From: Candidatus Cryptobacteroides gallistercoris
GTDB lineage: Bacteria > Bacteroidota > Bacteroidia > Bacteroidales > UBA932
NCBI GenBank assembly: GCA_017694835.1
Contig: JADIMJ010000065.1
Location: 49,644-113,643 of the forward strand
Length of the DNA stretch: 64,000 bases
Direction of reading: 5' to 3'
A program made the position numbers and the translations under genes. This document shows positions 1-7,824 of the stretch, one piece after another; positions within the stretch are counted from its first letter, which is position 1, and every line of letters starts with the position of its first letter. The notes beneath the pieces are model-generated. The model was not told the origin of the DNA. It searched no databases and was given only the letters and a program-made list of their open reading frames with translations.

Positions 1-1044
1 TTCAGGATCCTGCCAATCGGCATCTTCCGGGTCTCCGGGAGCAACGGGTACATCCGCCGTATGGGCGGAAAGCCTGCCTGCCGGCATGCCGGAACTGCCG
101 CCAAGCACCACTTCCTTAAGATAGTCCACTTCCTGCCGCAGCTGGTATATCATTCTTATGACAGCCTCCCTTTCCGACGGACTGACCGTCTCCTCTGCCA
201 TCCTTGACTTGACAGGCAGCATGCTGTGGTCATCCTTGGGTATATACATGGAGAGCACGTCCGCATTTATCTCAAGGCGCTCTGCCTTTGAAGTCAGTTT
301 CACGGACTCAAGGGCAGAGACGGTCTCTGCCACATTCTTGAGCTGACGGATATTGCCCGGCCACCTGTAACTTCTGAGCAGCGCGACCGCATCCGGAGAC
401 AGCGACACTTTCGCCATTCCGTATTTTTCAGAAAAATCCGAAGCGAACTTTCTGAACAGCAGATGAATATCTTCCTTGCGCTCTCTCAGGGCAGGCATTG
501 TTATCACCACGGCAGCAAGCCTGTAATACAGGTCTTCCCTGAATTTGCCGCGGGAAACCGCATGCATGAGATTGACATTTGTGGCAGCCACAACCCGGAC
601 ATCCGTCTTGAGCACTTTCGACGAGCCGACTCTGATGAACTCGCCGGACTGCAGCACCCTCAGGAGCTTTGCCTGCGAAGCCAGAGGAAGTTCCCCGATT
701 TCGTCAAGGAAAAGCGTACCGCCGTCCGCCTCTTCAAAATACCCCCTCCGCATCTCCGCGGCTCCGGTAAAGGCGCCTTTCTCATGTCCGAAAAGCTCCG
801 AATCAATCGTTCCTTCAGGAATCGCCCCGCAGTTGACGGCAAAATACTTTCCTGTCCTGCGGCGGCTGAACTGATGGATGATTTTCGGTATGTTCTCTTT
901 TCCCACCCCGCTTTCTCCGCTGATGAGCACAGTAAGGTCAGTAGGGGCGACAGCGACAGCAATCTCAAGGGCCCGGTTAAGCCCCGGATCATTGCCGATG
1001 ATATCAAATTTATTCTTAAGAGTCTGGAGTTCCTGATTTGTCAT
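1..1044 (-). CDS. sigma-54-dependent transcriptional activator (3' end outside window)
   Basis: The minus-strand frame is open from ATG at 1044 to the window edge (348 codons); the ORF track misses it because it runs off the end. It starts almost directly with the AAA+ sigma-54 activator domain. Visible motifs are a Walker A-like ESGVGKEN, the sigma-54 contact loop GAFTGA, a Walker B-like LFLDEIGEL, and RWPGNIRQL near the end of the AAA+ module. No receiver or other N-terminal sensor domain precedes it, so activity is probably set by abundance or a partner (inference). The C-terminal part after about residue 290 is an unrecognised linker; a Fis-type HTH, if present, lies outside the window. 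A -7-like box (TAACTTTG) is 7 nt upstream of the start. In Bacteroidales this gene type often precedes lptE and secG, which would lie outside the window. Confident about family, not about target genes. Confidence 0.93.
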   Translation of the reverse strand, partial: MTNQELQTLKNKFDIIGNDPGLNRALEIAVAVAPTDLTVLISGESGVGKENIPKIIHQFSRRRTGKYFAVNCGAIPEGTIDSELFGHEKGAFTGAAEMRRGYFEEADGGTLFLDEIGELPLASQAKLLRVLQSGEFIRVGSSKVLKTDVRVVAATNVNLMHAVSRGKFREDLYYRLAAVVITMPALRERKEDIHLLFRKFASDFSEKYGMAKVSLSPDAVALLRSYRWPGNIRQLKNVAETVSALESVKLTSKAERLEINADVLSMYIPKDDHSMLPVKSRMAEETVSPSEREAVIRMIYQLRQEVDYLKEVVLGGSSGMPAGRLSAHTADVPVAPGDPEDADWQDPE

Positions 1045-1050
1045 AATGCG

Positions 1051-1058
1051 CAAAGTTA
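1051..1058 (-). promoter_or_regulatory. -7 box of the sigma-54 activator gene
   Basis: TAACTTTG on the minus strand matches the Bacteroidota -7 consensus TAnnTTTG. No clear -33 TTG lies at 18-20 nt, so this is tentative. The predicted transcript would have an extremely short leader. Confidence 0.3.
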
Positions 1059-1109
1059 AGAAAAGGCATGAAAAATAGCGCAGGAATACCGAAAATTTAA
1101 AATAATGAT

Positions 1110-1117
1110 TATATTTG
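1110..1117 (+). promoter_or_regulatory. -7 box upstream of the OmpA/TPR lipoprotein gene
   Basis: TATATTTG matches TAnnTTTG and sits about 70 nt before the ATG at 1185. A second TATATTTG (1175-1182) lies only 2 nt before the ATG and is too close to serve as a promoter. No convincing -33 element is seen. Confidence 0.35.
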
Positions 1118-1184
1118 CAATGATTACGCGCCGGAAAAAGCGTGCAGTCGTTTATGAAAAACAAACCATTAATTTATATTTGAA

Positions 1185-2831
1185 ATGAAAAAAGGTATCA
1201 AACTTTTGTCATCTGTCGTCCTCGGACTGGCAGCAGTTGCCTGCAGCTCCCCGGAAAAAATGGCAGACATGGCGGAGAACGTGACTGTTAAGTGCGACCC
1301 TGCCGTACTTGAAGTTGTAGCCGGAGAAATCGATGCTACTGTTTCCGTTACTTATCCTGCTGACTATTTCCATCCTAAGGCTATTCTGGAAGTGACTCCG
1401 GTACTGGTCTATGAAGGAGGAGAGGCAGCCATGGAACCATTCATGTATAAGGGAGAAAAGGTCCTCGACAACTACAAGTCCATCTCTTCCGAAGGCCAGA
1501 CCGTAACTGAAAAAGTACATTTTACATATGTACCTGGCATGGAAAAGGGCTATCTTGAGCTCCGCGGCGTCGTAATACACAAGAAGAAATCAGTCAACCT
1601 TCCGGTGAAGAAAGTCGCTGACGGCACCAACACCACATACATGCTCGTAAACAAAGAAGGCAAGCTTGACTACATTCCTGACAGCTATCAGGAAATCATC
1701 AAGCAGACGGCTGAAGGCCAGATTCTCTATACCATCAACAGCTCAACTGTCAGAAACAGCCAGCTCAAGTCAGAGTCTATCAAGAGCTTCCAGGAGGCAC
1801 TTGATGAAATCAACGCCAACGAGCGCAAAGAAATCGTAAGCACTGACATCATCGCCTACGCTTCACCTGACGGAGGAGAGGAACTCAACGCCAAGCTTTC
1901 CGACAAGCGTTCCACTTCAGCGGAAAAGGCTTACGGCAAGGTTACAAAAGGCCATGAGGTAGAGGCTCCGGTAAACGTGAAGAGCATCGGACAGGACTGG
2001 GAAGGCTTCCAGGAACTCGTCGCCCAGTCTGACATCGCAGACAAGGACCTTATCATCCGCGTGCTTTCAATGTACAGCGACCCGGCTGTCCGCGAAAAGG
2101 AAATCAAGAACATGTCTGCAGTATACCAGACACTTGCAAAGGAAATCCTTCCTGAACTCCGCCGCGCAAGATTCATCGCAAACGTAGAGTTCACCAACTA
2201 CTCCAACGAGGAACTCCTCCAGCTCATCGAAGAAAACATTGACGTGCTTGACGAAGAGGCTCTGCTCCGCGCAGCATCAGTAGCCAAGGAAAATTCCGCA
2301 AAGGCTGACATCTACAAGAAAGCCATCAATAAATACGGCAGCGACCGCGCACAGTATAATCTCGCTGTAGTATATCTCAAGGAGAACAAGCTTGATGCAG
2401 CCAAGTCTGCCCTTGCGGAAGTCAAGGACCAGAACGCATACTGGCAGAACGCCATGGGCGTCGTAGCCCTGAGGGAAGGCAATGCGGCTGAAGCTGCCAA
2501 ATACTTCAATGCCGCAGGCACCCAGACAGCAAAGGAAAACCTTGCAGTGCTTGACATCCTCAACGGCAACTATGCTGCCGCTGCCGAGAAACTCGCAGAT
2601 GCACAGGGATGCTGCCACAACAAGACTCTTGCATACATCCTTACCGGACAGCTTGACAAGGCCGCAGCATCGGCAAAATGCGCAAGCCCGAGCGTTTCTT
2701 ACCTGAAGGCAATCATCGCCGCACGCCAGGGCAATGCAGAAGAAGTCAAGGCTAACCTTGAGGCTGCAGGCAAAGTCGAGGCTCTCGCAGAAAGGGCAGC
2801 AAAAGACATTGAATTCGCACAGTACAGGTAA
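1185..2831 (+). CDS. OmpA-like / TPR lipoprotein
   Basis: 548 aa with a lipoprotein signal peptide and lipobox ending LAAVAC (Cys at about residue 20). Residues 25-150 look like an all-beta domain. Residues 190-260 carry an OmpA-C-like segment in which AYASPDGGEELNAKLSDKR resembles the peptidoglycan-binding helix region, though degenerate. From about 340 onward there are helical TPR-like repeats rich in Ala and Leu (motifs such as AQYNLAVVYLKENKLDAA). The likely role is an outer-membrane-anchored periplasmic scaffold linking envelope to peptidoglycan; this is inferred from architecture only. It is monocistronic: a -7-like box lies upstream and a strong intrinsic terminator follows 27 nt after the stop. 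Start at 1185 is the only ATG in front of the signal peptide. Confidence 0.8.
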   Translation: MKKGIKLLSSVVLGLAAVACSSPEKMADMAENVTVKCDPAVLEVVAGEIDATVSVTYPADYFHPKAILEVTPVLVYEGGEAAMEPFMYKGEKVLDNYKSISSEGQTVTEKVHFTYVPGMEKGYLELRGVVIHKKKSVNLPVKKVADGTNTTYMLVNKEGKLDYIPDSYQEIIKQTAEGQILYTINSSTVRNSQLKSESIKSFQEALDEINANERKEIVSTDIIAYASPDGGEELNAKLSDKRSTSAEKAYGKVTKGHEVEAPVNVKSIGQDWEGFQELVAQSDIADKDLIIRVLSMYSDPAVREKEIKNMSAVYQTLAKEILPELRRARFIANVEFTNYSNEELLQLIEENIDVLDEEALLRAASVAKENSAKADIYKKAINKYGSDRAQYNLAVVYLKENKLDAAKSALAEVKDQNAYWQNAMGVVALREGNAAEAAKYFNAAGTQTAKENLAVLDILNGNYAAAAEKLADAQGCCHNKTLAYILTGQLDKAAASAKCASPSVSYLKAIIAARQGNAEEVKANLEAAGKVEALAERAAKDIEFAQYR

Positions 2832-2857
2832 TCTGACGCTGCAGTTCACGAAAAAAG

Positions 2858-2889
2858 GAAGTGGTCCGGAAGGATCACTTCTTTTTTTT
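2858..2889 (+). terminator. intrinsic terminator of the OmpA/TPR lipoprotein gene
   Basis: A 10-bp stem GAAGTGGTCC / GGATCACTTC (one G-T pair) with a 4-nt GGAA loop is followed by eight T residues. It ends the transcript before the fucosidase gene. Confidence 0.9.
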
Positions 2890-2943
2890 CGTATTCCCTA
2901 TTTTAACATGGCCTACAATATATGATTTACCTGAATTAATGCC

Positions 2944-2951
2944 TATATTTG
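2944..2951 (+). promoter_or_regulatory. -7 box upstream of the fucosidase gene
   Basis: TATATTTG fits TAnnTTTG and lies 15 nt before the ATG at 2967, after the upstream terminator. No -33 TTG was found at the usual spacing, and the leader would be only a few nucleotides long. This box also argues against the TTG start at 2949 given in the ORF track, which falls inside it. Confidence 0.35.
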
Positions 2952-2966
2952 AAACAAAAACAAAGC

Positions 2967-4301
2967 ATGAACAAGACACTGGTAACAGCTTGCCTGTCCA
3001 TGGCCGTCATGGCCGTAGCAGCATCTTTCAGCGAAAGAGAAATTTATGCCGCGGATTACACTCCTGCCCCGGAAAACCTTGCATCACGGGAAGCATTCAG
3101 AGAAGACAGATTCGGAATATTCATCCATTGGGGCGTATACTCCATGCTTGCCACCGGTGAATGGACCATGACCAACAGGGACCTGAACTACAAAGAATAC
3201 GCAAAGCTTGCCGGAGGCTTCTTTCCGGCATCATTCAATGCAGAAGAATGGGTGTCGGCAATCAAAGACGCCGGAGCAAAATACATCTGTTTTACCACAA
3301 GGCATCATGACGGTTTCTCCATGTTTGACAGCGGCGTCACAGGATATGACATCATGGATGCATCTCCGTTCAGGCGAGATATTGTGAAGGAACTTGCAGA
3401 CGAATGCCACAGACAGGGCATTGAAGTACATTTCTACTATTCGCTGATTGACTGGGGACGGGAAGATGCCCCGAGGGGAAGGACCGGACTCGGTACTGGA
3501 CGCCCGCTTGACACTGTGGACAAGGACTCATACTACGATTTCATGAAAGCCCAGCTCACCGAATTGCTGACAAACTACGGACCTGTCAGGGCAATCTGGT
3601 TCGACGGGCACTGGGACCAGGACCAGAATCCGGACTTTGACTGGCGATATGATGAGCTGTACGGACTTATACATTCCCTGCAGCCCGGCTGTCTCGTGGG
3701 CAACAATCACCATCTTGCTCCGTTCTATGGAGAAGACATCCAGATTTTCGAAAGGGACCTGCCCGGAGAAAACACCGCAGGCCTGTCCGGACAGGAAGTC
3801 AGCGACGCCCTGCCCCTGGAGACCTGCCAGACAATGAACGGCATGTGGGGATACAAGATAACCGACCTTGACTACAAATCCGTCGGGAATCTTGTCCAGT
3901 ATCTTGCCGGAGCAGCAGGCAGAGATGCCAATCTGCTCCTCAATGTCGGGCCTCAGCCGGACGGCAGACTTCCGGAGCAGGCCCTTGACAGGATGAAAGG
4001 CATGGGAGAATGGCTCCGGGAATTCGGACATACCATATATGGCACGAGAGGAGGAGAAATGACTCCCCGCGACTGGGGCGTCATGACCCGCAGGGACAAC
4101 ATCCGCTATGTACACATCATGAACTGTCATGACAATACTCTATTCGTCCCGTTCACATCCGGGAAAGTCCGCAAGGCAGTATGCCTCAACGACGGCAGGA
4201 CACTTGAATTCCGCCAGGACAAGGACGGAGTTCTCCTGAAGCTCGGACGCATCCCGACAGAAACGGACATGATTGTGGAACTGACGCTCAACACCATTTA
4301 A
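2967..4301 (+). CDS. GH29 alpha-L-fucosidase, secreted
   Basis: 444 aa from ATG 2967, chosen because it directly precedes the signal peptide (MNKTLVTACLSMAVMAVAAS); the track's TTG at 2949 would add six residues before it. The GH29 barrel is recognisable throughout: FGIFIHWGVYS near the N-terminus, TTRHHDGFSMFDS, and AIWFDGHWD, whose Asp in WFDG is the expected catalytic nucleophile of the family. The enzyme would release alpha-linked L-fucose from host or dietary glycans with retention of configuration, in the periplasm. The usual C-terminal beta-sandwich is short here. No SusC/SusD pair is adjacent, so it is not in a recognisable polysaccharide utilisation locus. The following gene starts 4 nt after the stop, so the two are probably co-transcribed. 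Confidence 0.93.
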   Translation: MNKTLVTACLSMAVMAVAASFSEREIYAADYTPAPENLASREAFREDRFGIFIHWGVYSMLATGEWTMTNRDLNYKEYAKLAGGFFPASFNAEEWVSAIKDAGAKYICFTTRHHDGFSMFDSGVTGYDIMDASPFRRDIVKELADECHRQGIEVHFYYSLIDWGREDAPRGRTGLGTGRPLDTVDKDSYYDFMKAQLTELLTNYGPVRAIWFDGHWDQDQNPDFDWRYDELYGLIHSLQPGCLVGNNHHLAPFYGEDIQIFERDLPGENTAGLSGQEVSDALPLETCQTMNGMWGYKITDLDYKSVGNLVQYLAGAAGRDANLLLNVGPQPDGRLPEQALDRMKGMGEWLREFGHTIYGTRGGEMTPRDWGVMTRRDNIRYVHIMNCHDNTLFVPFTSGKVRKAVCLNDGRTLEFRQDKDGVLLKLGRIPTETDMIVELTLNTI

Positions 4302-4305
4302 TGCC

Positions 4306-5553
4306 ATGGACGACAACAACTACATCCCGACCGCACAATACAATTATGTCATCGGCAAACACTATTTAAGCACTGATGACCCCAATCTGGCGACAGTATT
4401 CTATGAAATAAAGCATCTTGAAGCACGAATGGCTGACCCTGAGGGATTTTTCTTCAATACCCTCACAATTATGGTGGAACTGAACAGATTCGCAGCCTCT
4501 GCAGGGCTCTCTGACGAACCTCTCCTGGAAGACATTCTGGAACGCCTGAGGACATCAGTAAAAGGACCTGCGGAAGACCCGATGTGCTACGCGGAGATGG
4601 ACAATGCCATTATCAGGATACATGATTGCATTCCGGACATCTGCCGCCTCGCAGAAATGGCAAAAGGCGGAAACAGAGAATCTGCCGCCCCGGAGCCAAA
4701 TGACACAAAAGAGTCAGAAGAGACAAAGAGGTCAAATGCGACAAAGGACACAAAAGACCAGGAAAGTCCCTGCACAATTGACGAGACAGAAGGTGATCCG
4801 GGAAAAGAATTGAGGGTCCGGGCTACGGAGCGCACCATGGACATGTCCGTCAGCAACACCGAATATGGAGACATGGATATTCCTGAGAAGGACCTCAGGA
4901 AAGGATTCCGGTTTGAAGTTCCGCACTTCCCTGATTCAGCCTTCGAAATACTTGAGGCCTCAGAGGACAAAGTCAGAGTACAATGGTGCTCGCACGAATA
5001 TGAGATACCGTTGGGCAACACCGTCACGACCCAGAATATCCTGCTCGACAATCCGTATTTGAGTGTGGATGAAATGCGTATGCGATTCGAATATCGGGAA
5101 ATCCCGCTTTACGCAAGAACCATAAGACTGTTGAACAAAATCATGGATTTGCACAAAGCCATGGACCCGAGAAAAGCAGACACTACCAAAGCCGAACAAA
5201 AAGTGCTCGATATGCTGGACGAACTCATATATAAAAACGGCAGGACAGACCTGTATCCGCTCAAAGCCCTGCTTGATGCATCCAACAACTGGAGCACCGG
5301 CCAAATCGTCCGCATAAGCCACTTCAGGCACATTCTTCTGGAAGGCATCGACAAAGGATGCCTTGCCCCGGACCAGGAGGAAGCTTGGGACTGGATAGAG
5401 AACGCCGCCAAGAACAATGACCCGGCTGAATTCATGGATGACACCGAACGCTGGTACGATATACTGATGACTGCCACTGAAGAAGGCAACACAATTGCCA
5501 GAGACATCATGGACCGGATATGGGAACCGGAACAGACTATTGACGAGGACTGA
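4306..5553 (+). CDS. unknown acidic cytoplasmic protein
   Basis: 415 aa, no signal peptide or membrane segment; family not recognised. Three parts are visible: a helical N-terminal region (about 1-115), a low-complexity Glu/Lys/Thr/Asp linker (about 120-160, with repeated ETKRSNATKDTKD-like words), and a C-terminal part (about 190-415) with a small beta segment and then helices. The extreme C-terminus (ARDIMDRIWEPEQ) resembles tails I associate with SEL1/ankyrin-like Bacteroidales proteins, from memory only. It sits 4 nt after the fucosidase stop, but there is no functional reason to link it to sugar metabolism. Its 3' end, including the stop codon, is part of a 10-nt tandem repeat, so the reading frame end may have moved by repeat change. 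Confidence 0.7.
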   Translation: MDDNNYIPTAQYNYVIGKHYLSTDDPNLATVFYEIKHLEARMADPEGFFFNTLTIMVELNRFAASAGLSDEPLLEDILERLRTSVKGPAEDPMCYAEMDNAIIRIHDCIPDICRLAEMAKGGNRESAAPEPNDTKESEETKRSNATKDTKDQESPCTIDETEGDPGKELRVRATERTMDMSVSNTEYGDMDIPEKDLRKGFRFEVPHFPDSAFEILEASEDKVRVQWCSHEYEIPLGNTVTTQNILLDNPYLSVDEMRMRFEYREIPLYARTIRLLNKIMDLHKAMDPRKADTTKAEQKVLDMLDELIYKNGRTDLYPLKALLDASNNWSTGQIVRISHFRHILLEGIDKGCLAPDQEEAWDWIENAAKNNDPAEFMDDTERWYDILMTATEEGNTIARDIMDRIWEPEQTIDED

Positions 5554-5610
5554 TGAGGACTGACGAGAACTGATAAGAACTAATGAGGACTAATGAGAAC
5601 TGACGAAGAC
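5541..5610 (+). repeat. seven-copy 10-nt tandem repeat over the stop codon
   Basis: Seven consecutive 10-mers fit TRAYRARRAC (TGACGAGGAC, TGATGAGGAC, TGACGAGAAC, TGATAAGAAC, TAATGAGGAC, TAATGAGAAC, TGACGAAGAC). The first copy encodes the last residues of the upstream protein, and the second supplies its TGA stop. As 10 is not a multiple of 3, the array puts stop codons in all three frames. Confidence 0.9.
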
Positions 5611-5658
5611 TGAACCAAATTTTCGGCACATATTTTATGTCGCAAGGTCATTCTTGTG

Positions 5659-5805
5659 CGCGGCCGTTGGGAGGCATTTTTGCTGTCCAACGGCCGCGGT
5701 TTTGCGGGGTTTTCGCGCCCGTCGGCATTTTGAAAATGCCAACGGCCACACTTTCGCGGGAAAATCGCGGCCGTCGGACACTGTTTTATATATCCACCGG
5801 CCGCG
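5659..5805. repeat. three tandem GC-rich stem-loop modules (REP-like)
   Basis: Three hairpins follow each other at 50-60 bp spacing. Module 1 (5659-5698) has a perfect 12-bp stem CGCGGCCGTTGG / CCAACGGCCGCG with a 16-nt loop. Module 2 (5719-5745) is a near-palindrome around CATTTTGAAAATG with CCGTCGG / CCAACGG arms. Module 3 (5766-5805) has CGCGGCCGTCGGA / TCCACCGGCCGCG arms with two mismatches. All share GGCCGTYGG and CCAMCGGCC arms. A related hairpin lies at 30949-30978, so this is a repeat family rather than one terminator. No coding potential is seen in this stretch. Confidence 0.75.
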
Positions 5806-5810
5806 GCCAC

Positions 5811-5854
5811 AAAAAGAGGTGCAAGAAATTGATTTTTAATTTCTTACACCTCTT
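5811..5854 (-). terminator. intrinsic terminator of tRNA-Ser
   Basis: A 17-bp stem AAGAGGTGTAAGAAATT / AATTTCTTGCACCTCTT (minus-strand reading, with one G-T pair) and a 7-nt loop is followed on the minus strand by TTTTT. The mismatch is a wobble only on the minus strand, which supports the direction. Confidence 0.85.
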
Positions 5855-5863
5855 GTCCTTTGC

Positions 5864-5950
5864 GGTGAGAGGGGGATTCGAACCCCCGGTACGGTAATCC
5901 CGTACGGCAGTTTAGCAAACTGCTGGTTTAAGCCACTCACCCATCTCACC
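5864..5950 (-). tRNA. tRNA-Ser (anticodon GCT)
   Basis: Read on the minus strand, a 7-bp acceptor GGTGAGA / TCTCACC is followed by a discriminator G. The anticodon arm GCAGTTTGCTAAACTGC presents TTGCTAA, giving anticodon GCT. A long variable arm (CCGTACGG...CCGTACC) marks it as a class II, serine-type tRNA. The T arm is GGGGGTTCGAATCCCCC. CCA is not encoded. It reads serine codons AGC/AGU. It has its own promoter and terminator, so it is a single transcription unit. Confidence 0.95.
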
Positions 5951-5964
5951 TTTGAAAGGGATGA

Positions 5965-5996
5965 CAAAGTTATATCAAAAGTTCCTTTCTGCCAAA
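5965..5996 (-). promoter_or_regulatory. promoter of tRNA-Ser
   Basis: On the minus strand TTTG (5996-5993) is followed after 20 nt by TAACTTTG (5972-5965), a good match to the Bacteroidota TTTG-N19/20-TAnnTTTG promoter. The -7 box ends 14 nt before the tRNA 5' end. Confidence 0.75.
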
Positions 5997-6156
5997 TAAA
6001 ATTATGAAAACCGCCTGAAGGAAGAAAGCCGGGGGCGACCCAAAAGGAGGAATTTCAGGGCTTGCGAAGATAAGAAAACCGCAGTGCACTGATGTACATG
6101 AGGATTTTCGCATCAAACATAACGCAGAAAATACCCTTTTGAGTCATGCTCCGGAA

Positions 6157-7116
6157 TTACTGCTTGGCGATGTTTTCCCGCATGTCGGTGTCGGCCTGGA
6201 TATTCTTGATGCGGTAATAATCCATGATGCCGAGATTTCCGGTACGGAAGGCTTCCGCCATGGCAAGAGGAATCTGTGTCTCCGCCTCTATGACTTTTGC
6301 CCTGGCTTCCTGAGCCTTTGCCTTCATTTCCTGTTCAAGAGCGACGGCCATTGCCCTGCGCTCTTCGGCCCTGGCTTGCGCGATGTTCTTGTCAGCTTCA
6401 GCCTGGTCCATCTGGAGGACGGCGCCGATGTTCTTTCCGATGTCGATGTCGGCTATGTCTATCGAGAGGATTTCGAAGGCTGTGCCGGAATCAAGTCCCT
6501 TGTTGAGGACGACCTTTGATATTGAATCAGGATTCTCAAGCACCACCTTATGGCTTTGTGCCGAACCGATGCTGGACACGATGCCTTCGCCGACTCTTGC
6601 AAGTACTGTCTCTTCTCCGGCGCCGCCGACAAGCTGGCGTATATTGGCACGGACCGTCACTCTGGCCTTAGTGATAAGCTGGATGCCGTCCTTGGCCACG
6701 GCGGTCACAGGCGGGGTATTGATGACCTTCGGGTTGACGGACATCTGTACAGCCTCGAACACATCGCGTCCGGCGAGGTCAATTGCCGCAGCCATCTTGA
6801 AGTCAAGGGAGATATTGGCCTTGTCAGCCGATATCAGGGCATTGACGACATTCGGAACATTGCCTTTTGCAAGATAATGTGCTTCAAGCTCATTCGCATC
6901 AAGCTTAAGCCCGGCCTTGGTCCCTGTGACCATTGCCATAACTATTGTGCTTGGCGGTACTTTTCTCCAGCGCATAAGAACCAGCTGGATGAGAGAGATG
7001 CGGACTCCGGAAATGAGCGCCTGGAACCAGAGCGTCACCGGGAAAAACCAGAGGAAAATAATCAGGCCGACTATCGCTATAGCGACCCATACTGCAATCA
7101 TTGCCATGTCAAACAT
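6157..7116 (-). CDS. floA: flotillin-like protein FloA
   Basis: 319 aa, near the usual FloA (YqfA) length of about 330. One hydrophobic hairpin-like segment occupies residues 5-35. The SPFH/PHB-type core follows ([43 protein letters not shown]). The C-terminal third is an Ala/Glu-rich coiled coil ([20 protein letters not shown]). FloA assembles into membrane foci that organise functional membrane microdomains and influence fluidity and secretion. It is encoded after nfeD on the same strand, the standard pairing. The 169-bp gap between the two genes is unusual because it carries 22-nt repeats. No promoter box was found inside the gap. Confidence 0.95.
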   Translation of the reverse strand: MFDMAMIAVWVAIAIVGLIIFLWFFPVTLWFQALISGVRISLIQLVLMRWRKVPPSTIVMAMVTGTKAGLKLDANELEAHYLAKGNVPNVVNALISADKANISLDFKMAAAIDLAGRDVFEAVQMSVNPKVINTPPVTAVAKDGIQLITKARVTVRANIRQLVGGAGEETVLARVGEGIVSSIGSAQSHKVVLENPDSISKVVLNKGLDSGTAFEILSIDIADIDIGKNIGAVLQMDQAEADKNIAQARAEERRAMAVALEQEMKAKAQEARAKVIEAETQIPLAMAEAFRTGNLGIMDYYRIKNIQADTDMRENIAKQ

Positions 7117-7150
7117 AACTTTTATCTTTAATTTTAATCAGGAATATCCA

Positions 7151-7238
7151 TTGTCTCTATCATAAATATCAATGCTTCTATCAGAAAAACACATTGCTTC
7201 TATCAGAAAACCCGTTACCGTTATCGGAAATACCTGTG
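7151..7238. repeat. four degenerate 22-nt tandem units between nfeD and floA
   Basis: Units begin at 7151, 7173, 7195 and 7217. Units 2 and 3 share TGCTTCTATCAGAAAA exactly; units 1 and 4 keep CTATCA/TTATCG with A-rich ends. No direct gene or hairpin is evident. The exact 22-nt phase (about two helical turns) suggests a repeated protein-binding site or slippage product in the nfeD-floA leader. Confidence 0.7.
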
Positions 7239-7285
7239 GCGTCAGTCTGGACTATCCGTTGCCGCACAGGACAGGGGCCAGGGCG

Positions 7286-7756
7286 TCAGAAATCTTTCTC
7301 CACCGGCTTCACATATATTTTCTTGTCCTCAATCATCACTACTTCTATGTCAATCCCCGGGTCAATGATTCCTTCGAGGGACTTGACTTCATATACTGTC
7401 CCGTCAATCCTTGCCATCCCCATAGGAGCCAGTCTTGTCATGGTCACTCCGACATCACCGGCAGCAAGCTTGTGCTCATCGAAAAACTGAATCTTGGAGT
7501 CGATGTTGGTGTTCAATGCAAGTTTCTTCCATGTCTTGGCCCGGAGGACATAGATGGTGAGCCCGAGGAGCAGCACGGCATTGACGACAGTCACAACTGT
7601 GCCTCCGGTCGGACCGAATTCATGAAAAGCATAGAAACAAGACCCGCCCAATGAGACAAGGCCCAGGATTCCGGCAACACCTATTCCGGGAATCAGAAGG
7701 ATTTCCGCAAGGATAAGGACCAGACCTACCGCAATAAGAATAATTACAAATGCCAT
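7286..7756 (-). CDS. NfeD-like membrane protein
   Basis: 156 aa, the short NfeD form without the N-terminal ClpP-like protease domain. Hydrophobic segments at about 2-22, 25-45 and 52-70 (VIILIAVGLVLILAEILLIP, GIGVAGILGLVSLGG, TGGTVVTVVNAVLLLGLTIYVL) precede a soluble C-terminal beta domain (about 100-156) of the NfeD OB-fold type (GMARIDGTVYEVKS). NfeD partners stomatin/flotillin-type proteins, which fits floA downstream. Probable membrane-microdomain role. Confidence 0.92.
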   Translation of the reverse strand: MAFVIILIAVGLVLILAEILLIPGIGVAGILGLVSLGGSCFYAFHEFGPTGGTVVTVVNAVLLLGLTIYVLRAKTWKKLALNTNIDSKIQFFDEHKLAAGDVGVTMTRLAPMGMARIDGTVYEVKSLEGIIDPGIDIEVVMIEDKKIYVKPVEKDF

Positions 7757-7792
7757 AAGACTTATTTTACTTTCATTTTTACATCTGCCGGA

Positions 7793-7824
7793 AAAATGTC
7801 AGTTGACTGAAAATGTCAGTTGAC
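7793..7824. repeat. 17-nt duplication at the end of the PD40/SPOR gene
   Basis: AAAATGTCAGTTGAC occurs at 7793-7807 and 7810-7824, a 17-nt period. The second copy contains the stop codon of the PD40/SPOR protein (minus strand), so the stop region has been duplicated. Confidence 0.8.

Noticed and set aside
463-1059. 198-aa plus-strand ORF at the left edge
   Set aside because: Antisense to the sigma-54 activator, whose AAA+ motifs on the minus strand are unmistakable; that gene is missing from the track because it runs off the window.
1175-1182. TATATTTG as promoter of the OmpA/TPR lipoprotein
   Set aside because: Only 2 nt before the start codon, so a transcript from it could not contain the ATG.
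5637-5897. 86-aa ORF over the hairpin modules and tRNA
   Set aside because: It crosses a terminator and the tRNA gene; no homology to a protein family.
7151-7238. CRISPR array from the 22-nt repeats
   Set aside because: Units are contiguous without spacers, degenerate, and no cas genes are present.
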